Assembly (NCBI GenBank): GCA_025612375.1
Contig: JAAXKN010000044.1
Span: 1 to 34,640, forward strand
Direction of reading: 5' to 3'
From: Ignavibacteria bacterium
GTDB taxonomy: Bacteria > Bacteroidota > Ignavibacteria > Ignavibacteriales > SURF-24
Length of the DNA stretch: 34,640 nt
The translations under genes and the position numbers were made by a program. Position 1 is the first letter of the stretch, and every line of letters starts with the position of its first letter. Shown in pieces: positions 1 through 8,065 of this stretch. A model generated the notes under the pieces. It was not told where the DNA came from, ran no database searches, and saw only the letters and a program-made list of their open reading frames with translations.

Positions 1-1887
1 GTTACTTTCCCGATCCCTCTTGCCGAGGCCGCAAGCTGGGACATGGATGCAATCTATAAAAGCGCACGCATAGCTGCGACTGAGGCTGCAGCTTCCGGAA
101 TTCACTGGACATTTGCCCCTATGGTCGATATAGCCCGCGACCCGAGATGGGGAAGAGTTATGGAAGGAGCAGGCGAAGACCCCTTCTTAGGCTCTCTGAT
201 TGCTAAGACACGCGTGAAGGCTTTCCAGGGAAACGGCCTTGGAAACCTCGATGCCGTTATGGCCTGCGCAAAGCATTTTGCAGCCTACGGCGCTGCAATA
301 GGCGGCCGGGACTATAACAGCGTGGATATGAGCCTGCGCACACTGCACGAAGTCTACCTTCCCCCTTTTAAGGCCGCTCTGGATGCCGGAGCCGCTACTT
401 TTATGAATTCATTTAATGACCTTAACGGCATTCCTGCTACTGCTAACAGCTACCTTGAGAGGGATGTCTTAAAAGGCATGTGGAATTTCCAGGGATTTGT
501 TGTAAGTGACTGGGGCTCAATTGGCGAAATGATTAACCACGGCTTTGTAAAGGATAGCTATGAGGCCTCACTGGCGGCAATTACTGCCGGAAACGACATG
601 GATATGGAAAGCCGGAGCTATATTGCTAACCTGGCTCAGCTTGTTAAGGACGGCAAAGTGAAAGTAGAACTCATTGATGCTGCGGTAAGAAGAATACTAA
701 GAAAGAAATTTGAAATGGGGCTTTTTGACGATCCTTTCAGGTACTCTAATGAAGAACGCGAGAAAAATACTCTCAACCGCCCCGAGTTTATTGAGGCCTC
801 AAGAGATGTAGCCCGCAAGAGCATGGTCCTCCTTAAAAACGAAAACCAATTACTGCCTCTTTCAAAGGACCTGAAATCAATTGCAGTTATCGGCCCCCTT
901 GCAAAATCTGAAAAGGATATGCAGGGATTTTGGTCAATTAACTGGGGAAAAGAGGACAGGCTCATTTCCCCGTTCGAGGGACTAAAGAATCAGGCAGGAA
1001 ATACAAAACTGTTCTATGCTGAAGGCTGCGGAATTGAAGATACTTCAAAGGCAGGTTTTAAGGAGGCTGTGGAACTTGCAAAGAAAGTTGACCTCGTTAT
1101 AATGGTTGTGGGCGAAAGATATGATATGAGCGGGGAAGCCAAAAGCCGCTCAAATATTCATATTCCAGGCGTTCAGGAAGACCTGATTAAAGCCGTTCAG
1201 GCCTCTGGAAAGCCCGTCGTTGTCTTAATCATGGCCGGGCGCCCGCTTGTATTTAACTGGACTGCAGAGAATGTGCCGGCAATTCTTTACACCTGGTGGC
1301 CGGGCAGCCAGGCCGGTAACGCTATTGCCGACGTCCTTTACGGCAATTATAACCCATCAGGAAAACTGCCAATGACATTCCCGAGATCCGAAGGACAGAT
1401 ACCTGTTTATTACAATTATCTGAATACCGGAAGGCCTGCTCCCGAGGATGATTCACCAGCCATATACCGCTCGGGCTATATTGATATGGTTAAAAGCCCC
1501 AAATTCCCGTTCGGATACGGCTTAAGCTATACAACATTCAAATATGATAACATGAAATTAAGCTCGAATAAGATGAATAATGACGGATCTCTTGAGGTCT
1601 CCTGTACAATTAGCAATACAGGCAAATATGCAGGCGAAGAGGTCGTTCAGCTTTACCTGAGGGACCTGGTTTCAAGTCCCGTACGCCCTGTTAAAGAGCT
1701 AAAAGATTTCAGGAAAATAATGCTTAAGCCTGGTGAATCAAAAACAGTGAGCTTTCCAATCGACAAAGAAAAGCTCTCTTTCTTTAACAATAATCTTGAA
1801 TGGATCACTCAGCCCGGAAAGTTTGATGTAATGATAGGATCTTCTTCAACCGACATCAGGTTAAAAGATTCCTTCGACCTCCTTTAA
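1..1887 (+). CDS. bglX: Glycoside hydrolase family 3 beta-glucosidase, BglX-like (5' end missing)
   Basis: The reading frame is open from base 1, so the gene begins before the window; 628 codons are visible against roughly 750 in the family. It should release glucose or related sugars from the non-reducing ends of beta-linked oligosaccharides, normally in the periplasm. Seen: the GH3 N-terminal barrel with 'FAPMVDIARDPRWGR' and 'KHFAAYG'; the nucleophile motif 'VVSDWG' with its Asp at bases 508-510; the C-terminal alpha/beta sandwich with 'SGEAKSR', whose Glu (1135-1137) sits where the family acid/base is expected; and a fibronectin-III-like tail ending in '...KDSFDLL'. The signal peptide, if any, lies outside the window. 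A strong terminator follows, so it is the last gene of its transcript. The family call is firm; the exact substrate is not readable from sequence. Confidence 0.95.
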   Translation, partial: VTFPIPLAEAASWDMDAIYKSARIAATEAAASGIHWTFAPMVDIARDPRWGRVMEGAGEDPFLGSLIAKTRVKAFQGNGLGNLDAVMACAKHFAAYGAAIGGRDYNSVDMSLRTLHEVYLPPFKAALDAGAATFMNSFNDLNGIPATANSYLERDVLKGMWNFQGFVVSDWGSIGEMINHGFVKDSYEASLAAITAGNDMDMESRSYIANLAQLVKDGKVKVELIDAAVRRILRKKFEMGLFDDPFRYSNEEREKNTLNRPEFIEASRDVARKSMVLLKNENQLLPLSKDLKSIAVIGPLAKSEKDMQGFWSINWGKEDRLISPFEGLKNQAGNTKLFYAEGCGIEDTSKAGFKEAVELAKKVDLVIMVVGERYDMSGEAKSRSNIHIPGVQEDLIKAVQASGKPVVVLIMAGRPLVFNWTAENVPAILYTWWPGSQAGNAIADVLYGNYNPSGKLPMTFPRSEGQIPVYYNYLNTGRPAPEDDSPAIYRSGYIDMVKSPKFPFGYGLSYTTFKYDNMKLSSNKMNNDGSLEVSCTISNTGKYAGEEVVQLYLRDLVSSPVRPVKELKDFRKIMLKPGESKTVSFPIDKEKLSFFNNNLEWITQPGKFDVMIGSSSTDIRLKDSFDLL

Positions 1888-1901
1888 CTGAAATTCTCCA
1901 G

Positions 1902-1929
1902 AAGGGCAGGAACTATTCCTGCCCTTTTT
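1902..1929 (+). terminator. Intrinsic terminator after the GH3 gene
   Basis: An 11-bp perfect stem (AAGGGCAGGAA / TTCCTGCCCTT) with a 3-nt loop runs straight into a T run. It lies 15 bases after the stop codon. Confidence 0.9.
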
Positions 1930-1935
1930 CTGCCA

Positions 1936-1956
1936 TTTGGACCTCGGACTTCGGAC
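1936..1956 (+). repeat. Heptad repeat, locus 1 (3 degenerate units)
   Basis: Three consecutive 7-mers (TTTGGAC, CTCGGAC, TTCGGAC) match the degenerate family that recurs at seven other intergenic sites here. They sit directly after the GH3 terminator. This is the weakest and most decayed copy. Confidence 0.6.
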
Positions 1957-2018
1957 TTCCTTTATCTTTTCCCCGAAATTATGTATGTTAGAAATATAGA
2001 TTAATCATTATTTTTATA

Positions 2019-2372
2019 ATGTATTCTCCCCGCAAAAACATACTCAGCCTGCTCATCGCACTCATTTATGTTACGATTCAGCAGGTTAATGCCGTAAACA
2101 ACGTCTATACGATGTACATACCGTTAGGCGATAAGGCACGGGCAGTTCTGAACAAACATGCGGGGGATTCTACACCCAAAATCCGCTGGGCCGTTCCTTC
2201 ACACATCGCTCAGAATAATGTTAAGTATTCCAGCGTATCAGCACACATAATAGCTTCGTTTTTTCCTGAAGAGATAAGTGAGTATATAACACTTAACTGC
2301 GACAGCTATAAATTCTTTCACAACTCGGCAGAACACATTCTGCTCAAAGGCCGCGCCCCTCCTTTATCCTGA
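2019..2372 (+). CDS. Hypothetical protein with N-terminal hydrophobic segment
   Basis: A 117-residue protein with no recognised family. Residues 7-25 are hydrophobic after a basic start ('SPRKNILSLLIALIY'), which reads as a signal peptide or anchor with possible cleavage after 'VNA'. The mature part has no motif I recognise and contains a single Cys. No Shine-Dalgarno precedes the ATG; the upstream 30 bases are A/T only in character, as for several genes here. No convincing operon partner. A real small exported protein is plausible, but a chance open frame is not excluded. Confidence 0.45.
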   Translation: MYSPRKNILSLLIALIYVTIQQVNAVNNVYTMYIPLGDKARAVLNKHAGDSTPKIRWAVPSHIAQNNVKYSSVSAHIIASFFPEEISEYITLNCDSYKFFHNSAEHILLKGRAPPLS

Positions 2373-2598
2373 ATTTTACCCGTTTACAGCATGAAGAATT
2401 CATCCACAATGAAAAAGTCATGCATAATTGACCGTTAAAGCGGGAAAAGTGCGTTTTTTGCAGCCGCATGCATGGCATTGCTCTTTGCTGAATTATTGCC
2501 CTGCACACGGCATGCTTTAACTATTCGGGCATTTTAATAAATTCAAATGGCCCGGCACTTTCCTTATACGTTAAACTTAAATTCAGGAGTAACTGATA

Positions 2599-2814
2599 AT
2601 GAAAGCAGAAAAGCTTGCAGCCGAAAAACCGGCTGAAATTAAAAAAGATAATGCCGCACCTGCCAGGCAGACCACTAAACAGGATAATAACCAGACTTCT
2701 GCTGCTCCTGCGGCCGCAGAAAAAAGAAAACTCCCATGGGAACTCGTATTCCTGTTTGTTGTAATGGGACTTACAATGATAATAATTGCTCTTAAAGCAT
2801 TTTCCGTCATATAA
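2599..2814 (+). CDS. Small single-pass membrane protein
   Basis: A 71-residue protein with a clear ribosome site (AGGAG at 2585-2589, 9 bases before ATG). Residues 1-46 are hydrophilic and rich in Ala, Lys, Pro and Gln, like a disordered linker. Residues 48-67 ('WELVFLFVVMGLTMIIIALK') form one transmembrane helix at the C-terminus, with almost no tail. This tail-anchored or N-in/C-out layout suggests a small membrane-bound accessory protein; no family was recognised. It stands alone, between a 226-base spacer and the large heptad-repeat block. The spacer at 2373-2598 shows no other gene. Confidence 0.65.
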   Translation: MKAEKLAAEKPAEIKKDNAAPARQTTKQDNNQTSAAPAAAEKRKLPWELVFLFVVMGLTMIIIALKAFSVI

Positions 2815-2920
2815 TTCCTTAATTCAGTAAACGCGCGGATACTCCCCCTCATCCGCTAACTTGCATCCCCCGCCTCTCCAAATAGAGCGGGGGATTGCTT
2901 TACCCGCCCCCTCTTCCTTC

Positions 2921-3054
2921 CTTCCGTCGACTTCGAACTTTTCCTTCCGTCGGACGTCGGACCTCGGACGTCGGACCTTTCTTCCCGTCGAACGTCGAAC
3001 GTTGAACGTCGAACCTTTCTTCCCGTCGGACCTTGGACGTCGGACGTCGGACCT
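2921..3054 (+). repeat. Heptad repeat, locus 2 (large block of four arrays)
   Basis: The block is ordered on two levels. After a short degenerate start (2926-2938) there are three arrays of four 7-mers each at 2949-2976, 2987-3014 and 3024-3051, every array ending in an extra C and the arrays joined by pyrimidine linkers of the type TTTCTTCCC. Units within an array are nearly alike: the middle array uses GTCGAAC/GTTGAAC, the outer two GTCGGAC/CTTGGAC. The alternation suggests that whole four-unit arrays with their linker were duplicated. Frames open through this block on both strands are repeat translation and not genes. Confidence 0.9.
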
Positions 3055-3055
3055 T

Positions 3056-3514
3056 CTTTTTTCCTTTGTTTGCACCATAGATTACTGTATATTGTAAAGG
3101 CTTTATAAATAATTACTGCCGCCATTTTTTTGCGGCATGTCCAAATACAATAATCTCTGTTTTGTGCACCATAAGCACAAATCTGAACCCGCTTGACTTA
3201 TCATTATCATCCGGCAAGTCTTTAGAATTTGTTTTTAAGACATATTATTTAATTAACTGCTAAAGGATTTGAAGTTCATATTTATTTTAATATATTGAAA
3301 TAAAGACTGACTTTTCAGCCTTTCACTGGCATTATCAATTGAGCTCCCGATAATTAGATTATTAGCATTCAATGCTCTTCTCTTTATCTTGCCTCATTTT
3401 ATCTGATTTTCCGCCAGTGCCGGGAAGACAAATATTTCTCTCAAATCAGCAAAATATTTTCGCCCCCGTTTCGTTTAATTTATTTTTTCCAACCTAATTT
3501 CAGGAGTGATGAGG
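3056..3514. other. A/T-rich intergenic stretch before the RNA-binding gene
   Basis: No coding frame is supported. A 7-bp inverted repeat (TTTGTGC / GCACAAA) lies at 3161-3181 without a following T run. The last 150 bases are pyrimidine-rich and could be a long 5' leader of the RRM gene, as is common for cold-inducible genes, but no defined thermosensor structure could be recognised by eye. Confidence 0.4.
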
Positions 3515-3850
3515 ATGAATATCTTTGTAGGAAATCTTTCAAAAGATGTAACTGACCGCGATCTCGAACAGGCATTCGGTGCTTACGGTCACGTAAAAAG
3601 TGTTAAAATTATAAGGGATATGTTTTCAGGTGAATCCAAGGGATTCGGGTTCGTTGAAATGTCTGATACTGCAAGCGCACAGAAGGCAATGAACGAACTT
3701 AATACTACAGATCTGAAGGGCAAAAAAATTGCCGTTAATGAGGCCCGCCCAAGAACCGATGACAGACGCGGCGGCGGCGGACAAAGAGGCGGCGGCGGCG
3801 GAAATAGAAGAAATTCCGGCGGCGGCGGCTTCGGAAACAGACGCTACTAA
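3515..3850 (+). CDS. Glycine-rich RRM RNA-binding protein (cold-inducible type)
   Basis: A 111-residue single-RRM protein. RNP2 is 'IFVGNL' at residues 3-8 and RNP1 is 'KGFGFVEM' at 42-49, with the aromatic RNA-stacking residues in place. From about residue 80 the tail is basic and then Gly-rich, with RGG/GGR-like repeats ('RRGGGGQRGGGGGNRR'), typical of bacterial and cyanobacterial Rbp proteins that bind single-stranded RNA and are often cold-induced. GTG 3506, ATG 3509 and ATG 3515 share the frame; ATG 3515 is chosen because AGGAG (3502-3506) is then 8 bases away and the protein starts 'MNIFVGN' as in the family. It is monocistronic, followed by a long hairpin. Confidence 0.93.
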   Translation: MNIFVGNLSKDVTDRDLEQAFGAYGHVKSVKIIRDMFSGESKGFGFVEMSDTASAQKAMNELNTTDLKGKKIAVNEARPRTDDRRGGGGQRGGGGGNRRNSGGGGFGNRRY

Positions 3851-3862
3851 GATTTTGCTCCT

Positions 3863-3896
3863 GAAGAGATGGCATCCTTTTAGATACCATCTCTTC
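3863..3896 (+). terminator. Hairpin after the RRM gene, probable terminator
   Basis: A 14-bp stem with one mismatch (GAAGAGATGGCATC / GATACCATCTCTTC) and a 6-nt loop starts 13 bases after the stop codon. Only AAAATTATT follows, not a clean T run, so it may act as an mRNA 3'-end stabiliser instead of a strong terminator. Confidence 0.6.
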
Positions 3897-4260
3897 AAAA
3901 TTATTCCGTCAGCTATTCAACATGACCTACTTCTTTCATTACTTCTGCCGGTGAATTATAGCTTTTATCCGGTATCTGCTGAAGTATGCTTAATACATCA
4001 TCTGTATACTGTCCCTTTTAACATAAAAAACATTCCTTCCGCTGTTCAATGTATTATTAATTCCATCTGTTAAAATATCGAGTCTCCGGCGGATTCAAAA
4101 TTCAGGGCTCTTTCTGGACAAAATGGAACATTTTCATTTTCCAAATTGTGAAACAGTTTAATACGTCCGAAACGTCGAACCCGGCTTCAGGCGGTTGCAT
4201 TTATTTATACTTTTTGCTAAACTTATATTCCTCTTACCAGAAGAGAATAAATCCTATAAG
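3897..4260. other. Intergenic stretch without a supported gene
   Basis: No supported coding frame on either strand. A small 6-bp hairpin (AAAATG / CATTTT) lies at 4120-4134, and one isolated heptad-like unit (GTCGAAC, about 4174-4180) may be a decayed member of the dispersed repeat family. Confidence 0.4.
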
Positions 4261-4287
4261 TTACTGCATTATTTAATTTCGTATAAT
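4261..4287 (+). promoter_or_regulatory. Possible promoter of the receiver gene
   Basis: TTACTG (4261-4266), a 15-bp spacer and TATAAT (4282-4287). The ATG at 4296 is only 9 bases past the -10 box, so a transcript from here would be almost leaderless, which would fit the absence of a Shine-Dalgarno site. The spacer is short for sigma-70; this is a by-eye match. Confidence 0.35.
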
Positions 4288-4295
4288 ATTTATAG

Positions 4296-4724
4296 ATGAA
4301 TAAACTTAAAATTGAAATCCTGCTCGTGGAAGATAATCCCGGTGATGTTACGCTGATTAAGGAAATCCTGCTCGAAGATTCTCCGCAAATTAACCTTAAC
4401 GTAATTATGAATGGCGAGGAGGCCCTGAACTATCTGTTCCGCAAGGAAAACTATGAGGATGCTGCAGTACCCGAACTTGTTATTCTGGATCTTAACCTTC
4501 CCAAAAAATCTGGCAAGGAAATTCTTGAGGAAATTAAAGACGACCCCGTACTCGGAAGCATCCCCATAATAATATTTTCCAGCGCAGATATCGACGAGAA
4601 TATTTTTACCAACCAGAAGTATAACATAAAATACTACCTGGTAAAACCTATCGCCCTCGAGGATTATATCAGTTCAGTGGAATTTATAAAAAAATACCTC
4701 TCCGGCCTCCCCCGCAAACAATAA
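4296..4724 (+). CDS. Stand-alone response-regulator receiver, Rcp1-like
   Basis: A 142-residue protein consisting of a single CheY-like receiver with no output domain. Seen: the acidic pocket Glu12/Asp13 in 'LLVEDNPGD', the phosphoacceptor Asp65 in 'VILDLNLP', the switch Ser95/Ser96 in 'IIFSSAD', and Lys117-Pro118 in 'YYLVKPI'. The 'EDNPGD', 'LDLNLPKKSGKE' and 'VKP' forms are those of Rcp1, the partner of phytochrome-type kinases with 'SHDLQEP' H-boxes. That makes the kinase 200 bases downstream, or the second one at 15028, the natural phosphodonor (inference). A heptad repeat and a possible promoter separate it from the kinase, so the two are probably transcribed separately. As a single-domain receiver it may relay phosphate or act by protein contact. 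Confidence 0.93.
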   Translation: MNKLKIEILLVEDNPGDVTLIKEILLEDSPQINLNVIMNGEEALNYLFRKENYEDAAVPELVILDLNLPKKSGKEILEEIKDDPVLGSIPIIIFSSADIDENIFTNQKYNIKYYLVKPIALEDYISSVEFIKKYLSGLPRKQ

Positions 4725-4749
4725 CCAAAAGTATATTATATTTCTTTCC

Positions 4750-4777
4750 GTCGGACGTCGGACGTCGGACGTTGGAC
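4750..4777 (+). repeat. Heptad repeat, locus 3 (4 units)
   Basis: Three GTCGGAC units and one GTTGGAC, followed by C, and led by TTTCTTTCC as at other loci. It sits between the receiver gene and the large kinase gene. Confidence 0.85.
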
Positions 4778-4804
4778 CTTCCAAAAATTATTTCCCCCAC
4801 ACTA

Positions 4805-4837
4805 TTGCTATTTAATTTCTCTTGTGTATATTATACA
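4805..4837 (+). promoter_or_regulatory. Possible promoter with overlapping dyad, before the large kinase
   Basis: TTGCTA (4805-4810), a 16-bp spacer and TATATT (4827-4832). The -10 region lies inside a 13-base inverted repeat, TGTATA-T-TATACA (4825-4837), which could be an operator. It would leave a leader of about 80 bases. Confidence 0.35.
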
Positions 4838-4924
4838 AAATCTGAAACAAAGCTGATTATTCCGGTACCGCTCAGTTGGTAATTAATGTTATTTGAAACA
4901 GTAAATTAAACCACTTTATTGAGT

Positions 4925-7801
4925 ATGATTGTACGCCTTGTAATAGTTGGGTTGTTTTATGCAATGACTTTCGCACTCGACCTGTATACCAATGCGGGCC
5001 TCATTGAGTGGCTGCTCTACTATATCCCCCTTATTTATGCTTTCAGGAAATTATCTGACAAGTTTACTGTTTCACTTGGCGTTGTTTCTACAGTTTTAAT
5101 CGGAGCCGGACTGATTTTACAGCAAATGCACGGCGATTATTCTCAGGCCCTCATTAACAGGATTCTTGGAATCTCTTTACTCTGGATAACAATCTTCCTT
5201 TACCTCAAATACAGAAAGTCAGTTGAAAAACTTAACCTCTCTACAGCACAGCTCTTCCAGCAGGCGAAAATTTTAAGCGAACAGGCAGAGGACCTTGACC
5301 GTGAACGCCACCGCCTTAAATACGCTTTGAGGGAAGCCGCCGAATCCAAAGAATTTTACCGCGCTATAGGCGAAACTATCCCGTACGGCGTCTGGGCGGC
5401 TGACTCAGAGGGCAATGTCAACTACTTCAGCCAGCAGATGCTCGACCTCCTGGGCCTTACAATGGATGAGGCAAAGGGCAGGGGATGGATGAAAGCTATC
5501 CCGAAAGAAGAATCCCATCACATACTCGAAACCTGGATTAAAAGCGTTAAAACCGGGGCTATGTGGGACCAGGAAGTTAAGGTAACCGGCAAAAACGGCG
5601 CTGTCCATACCATCCTTGCACGCGGAAAGGGACTGCTGGACTCCGAGGGCAGCGTTACAAAATGGGTAGGCATTAACCTCGATATTACTGAACGCAAACG
5701 CATAGAAGAACAGCTCGAATATAACGCAATGCTCCTCGAAAACGTCAACGACGCCATCCTTGCAATGGATGAAAACTATATAGTTAAATCATGGAATAAA
5801 GCCGCTGAAAAACTCTATGGCTGGTCACAGCAGGAGGCCCTGGGCCGGAAACTCTCGGACCTGATTACAATGGACCTGTCATATTCTCAGGGATCCCTGC
5901 TGAAACGTAAACTCGAAGCAACCGGATTTGTTGAAACAGAAGTGACACAGCTCAGAAGAGACGGATCTTTTATTGAAATCGATTCTGTTGTACGTGCACT
6001 CAGGGATAAGAAAGGAAAAATGATCGGCTTTGCCGCCGTAAACCGCGATATAACTGAAAGAAAAAGAGCCGAAGAAGCTATAAGGGAAAAAGACCAGCGC
6101 TTCCGCCTGGCGGTGGACCATTTCCCGTTCGTTTTCGGCATCTATGACCCGGAACGCCGCTACCGCTTTATGAATTTTACAGGCATTAGAGCCTCGGGCT
6201 ATAAATATCACGACTTTATCGGCCGCAAAGATGAAGACCTCTTCCCGAAGGAAGTTACTGATACTTTCCTCCCCGCACTCAAACGCACCATTGAATCCAA
6301 ACAGATACAGACCGTTGAATGCCAGATGCTCTTCGGCGGTAAAATGGTTGCACAGATCATAACCTATGTGCCTCTTCTAAACAGGAAACGCGAAGTGGTT
6401 GAGGTGCTCGGCCTTACAATCGATATAACTACAAGACGTGAAGTTGAGGAGCTGACGAACAGGAAAAAAGAACAGGCCGAAATTATGTCCGATATCTCTG
6501 AGGCCCTGGTCCGTATGAGCCTCGACTATGAGGCTGTCCTCGAGGTCACTGTGGAAAAAATCGCGCGCCTGATCGGCGATGCATGTATGCTCCAGCTCAT
6601 TTCTGAAGAGGATAAGCATATACATCCCGTTACTTTATGGCATCCCGATAAACAGGCTGAGGACTTTATAAGGAAATGCTTTGTTGAAAACAAACAAAAA
6701 GTTGGCGAGGGAGTTTCCGGTAAGGTAATTGCTGAGGGCAGGGCAGTCTTATGCCCTGAAGTTACATGGGATACTGTAACATCAACATTCAAGAATGAAT
6801 ACATCGAAGTTTATCAGCGCTTCAAATTCTATAGCCTTATTGATGTTCCTTTGCGCTCCTACGGACGTACAATCGGGGCTGTTGTACTTATCAGGACTAA
6901 CCCCGGAAAACCTTATACCAACGATGACTTGGAATTTGTGCAGAACATTGCCGATAAGGCGGCTCTTGCTATTGAAAATGCAAGACTTTACCAGGAAAAA
7001 ATCCATGAAATCGAAGAACGCAAGATAATAGAGGAAAACCTCAAGAATACACTTATCGAACTCAATAACTCAAACCGCGAGCTTGAACAGTTTGCCTATG
7101 TTGCCTCGCACGACCTCCAGGAGCCGCTTAGAATGGTTGCTACCTATACGCAGCTCCTTTCAAAGAGATACCAGAACCAGCTCGATAATAAGGCCGACGA
7201 GTATATTGGTTATGCCGTCGAAGGCGCAAGAAGAATGCACCAGCTCCTTTTGGACCTGCTGGGCTATTCCGAAGTATCCAAAAAATCCCTCCCGCCAAGG
7301 TCTTCCGATCTGAATATTGTGCTCAGATCGGTGCTTGATGATATGAAATACCTTGTAAACTCCTCAGGAGCCGCTGTTAAATTTGCGCACCTCCCGTCTG
7401 TCAAATGCTACCAGGATCAGATAAGACAGCTTTTCTTTAACTTAATTGAGAACGCAATTAAATTCAGCGGCGGCAAAAAACCTCAGATACACATAACTTG
7501 CGAGGAAAAAGAACGCGAATGGATCTTCTCTGTCAGGGATAACGGCATCGGCATAAGCTCCGAATACCACGAGCGAATATTTGTTATCTTCCAGCGCCTG
7601 CACCAGAGAAGTGAATACCCCGGCAACGGCATTGGCCTGGCTCTGTGTAAAAAAATAGTCGAAAGACATTCAGGCAGAATTTGGGTCGAATCAAGAGCAG
7701 GACAGGGGGCTTCCTTCTTCTTTACAATCCCCAAAGAGGACAAAGAAATCCCCCCCGTAGATCTGCCTTTGAAAAGCAGAATTTCGGAATTCAGTAATTA
7801 G
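4925..7801 (+). CDS. Membrane sensor histidine kinase with three PAS and one GAF domain
   Basis: About 958 residues. Order seen: an N-terminal membrane domain of about four or five helices (residues 1-100), a coiled segment (about 105-145), PAS 1 (150-265), PAS 2 (270-385) and PAS 3 (390-505), the first two followed by the 'ITERKR' linker typical of PAS/PAC and the third by a similar 'DITTRREVEE', a GAF domain (about 525-690), a HisKA domain with the phosphorylated His at about 729 in 'YVASHDLQEPLRM', and a HATPase_c domain with 'NLIENAIKFS', 'DNGIGI' and 'GNGIGLALCKKIV'. It should phosphorylate a separate receiver, since none is fused; the Rcp1-like protein just upstream is the obvious candidate. 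TTG 4919 is in the same frame; ATG 4925 is preferred, though no Shine-Dalgarno supports either. The ligand is not predictable. The membrane domain resembles that of the kinase at 15028. Confidence 0.93.
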   Translation: MIVRLVIVGLFYAMTFALDLYTNAGLIEWLLYYIPLIYAFRKLSDKFTVSLGVVSTVLIGAGLILQQMHGDYSQALINRILGISLLWITIFLYLKYRKSVEKLNLSTAQLFQQAKILSEQAEDLDRERHRLKYALREAAESKEFYRAIGETIPYGVWAADSEGNVNYFSQQMLDLLGLTMDEAKGRGWMKAIPKEESHHILETWIKSVKTGAMWDQEVKVTGKNGAVHTILARGKGLLDSEGSVTKWVGINLDITERKRIEEQLEYNAMLLENVNDAILAMDENYIVKSWNKAAEKLYGWSQQEALGRKLSDLITMDLSYSQGSLLKRKLEATGFVETEVTQLRRDGSFIEIDSVVRALRDKKGKMIGFAAVNRDITERKRAEEAIREKDQRFRLAVDHFPFVFGIYDPERRYRFMNFTGIRASGYKYHDFIGRKDEDLFPKEVTDTFLPALKRTIESKQIQTVECQMLFGGKMVAQIITYVPLLNRKREVVEVLGLTIDITTRREVEELTNRKKEQAEIMSDISEALVRMSLDYEAVLEVTVEKIARLIGDACMLQLISEEDKHIHPVTLWHPDKQAEDFIRKCFVENKQKVGEGVSGKVIAEGRAVLCPEVTWDTVTSTFKNEYIEVYQRFKFYSLIDVPLRSYGRTIGAVVLIRTNPGKPYTNDDLEFVQNIADKAALAIENARLYQEKIHEIEERKIIEENLKNTLIELNNSNRELEQFAYVASHDLQEPLRMVATYTQLLSKRYQNQLDNKADEYIGYAVEGARRMHQLLLDLLGYSEVSKKSLPPRSSDLNIVLRSVLDDMKYLVNSSGAAVKFAHLPSVKCYQDQIRQLFFNLIENAIKFSGGKKPQIHITCEEKEREWIFSVRDNGIGISSEYHERIFVIFQRLHQRSEYPGNGIGLALCKKIVERHSGRIWVESRAGQGASFFFTIPKEDKEIPPVDLPLKSRISEFSN

Positions 7802-7845
7802 CACCTGAAATGTCTTAACAGGAATAAGCCCCCTCACGGCAGAAT

Positions 7846-8043
7846 TTATTCTGAACCGTTACCGGTATAGGTCTTTCTGAAATCCCTGTTGTTTTTCTGA
7901 TAATGATGATGCCTGTGCCTTAACAAAAGATGATGATTGTGCAAGATGAGATTCGACTTAAACATCATCAGTCCTGCATACGACATTGCAGTAACGAGCA
8001 GGACAAGCAATACAAAAGATAAGATGATCAAATGGTCCTGCAT
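7846..8043 (-). CDS. Small membrane protein with His-rich tail
   Basis: A 65-residue protein: residues 4-27 ('HLIILSFVLLVLLVTAMSYAG') form one transmembrane helix, followed by a short basic tail with nine His, most clustered in 'HNHHLLLRHRHHHYQ'. The start at 8043 follows a GGGGG ribosome-site-like run and lies 22 bases after the stop of the helical-protein gene, so the two form a likely operon. A longer frame opening at 8163 overlaps that gene and is not preferred. The His cluster could bind a metal ion or be a topology signal; no family was recognised. It converges with the large kinase gene, 44 bases from its stop. Confidence 0.6.
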   Translation of the reverse strand: MQDHLIILSFVLLVLLVTAMSYAGLMMFKSNLILHNHHLLLRHRHHHYQKNNRDFRKTYTGNGSE

Positions 8044-8065
8044 AACTAACCCCCATATTTTTTCT

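Noticed and set aside
2921-3054. CRISPR or iteron-type replication origin
   Set aside because: Spacers are simple pyrimidine linkers, units are 7 bases, and no replication initiator gene or DnaA-box cluster was seen nearby.
2824-3125. Open frames on both strands through the 2.9-3.05 kb region
   Set aside because: They are translations of the heptad array: repetitive Arg/Ser/Asp or Pro/Leu text with no codon structure, and several frames are open at once, as a 7-base period predicts.
3161-3181. Terminator at the TTTGTGC/GCACAAA dyad
   Set aside because: No gene ends just before it on either strand and no T run follows, so only an inverted repeat is noted.
3626-4073. Ala-rich frames overlapping the RRM gene
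   Set aside because: Shadow of the GGC-rich glycine tail read in other frames; the RRM frame has recognisable RNP motifs and a ribosome site.
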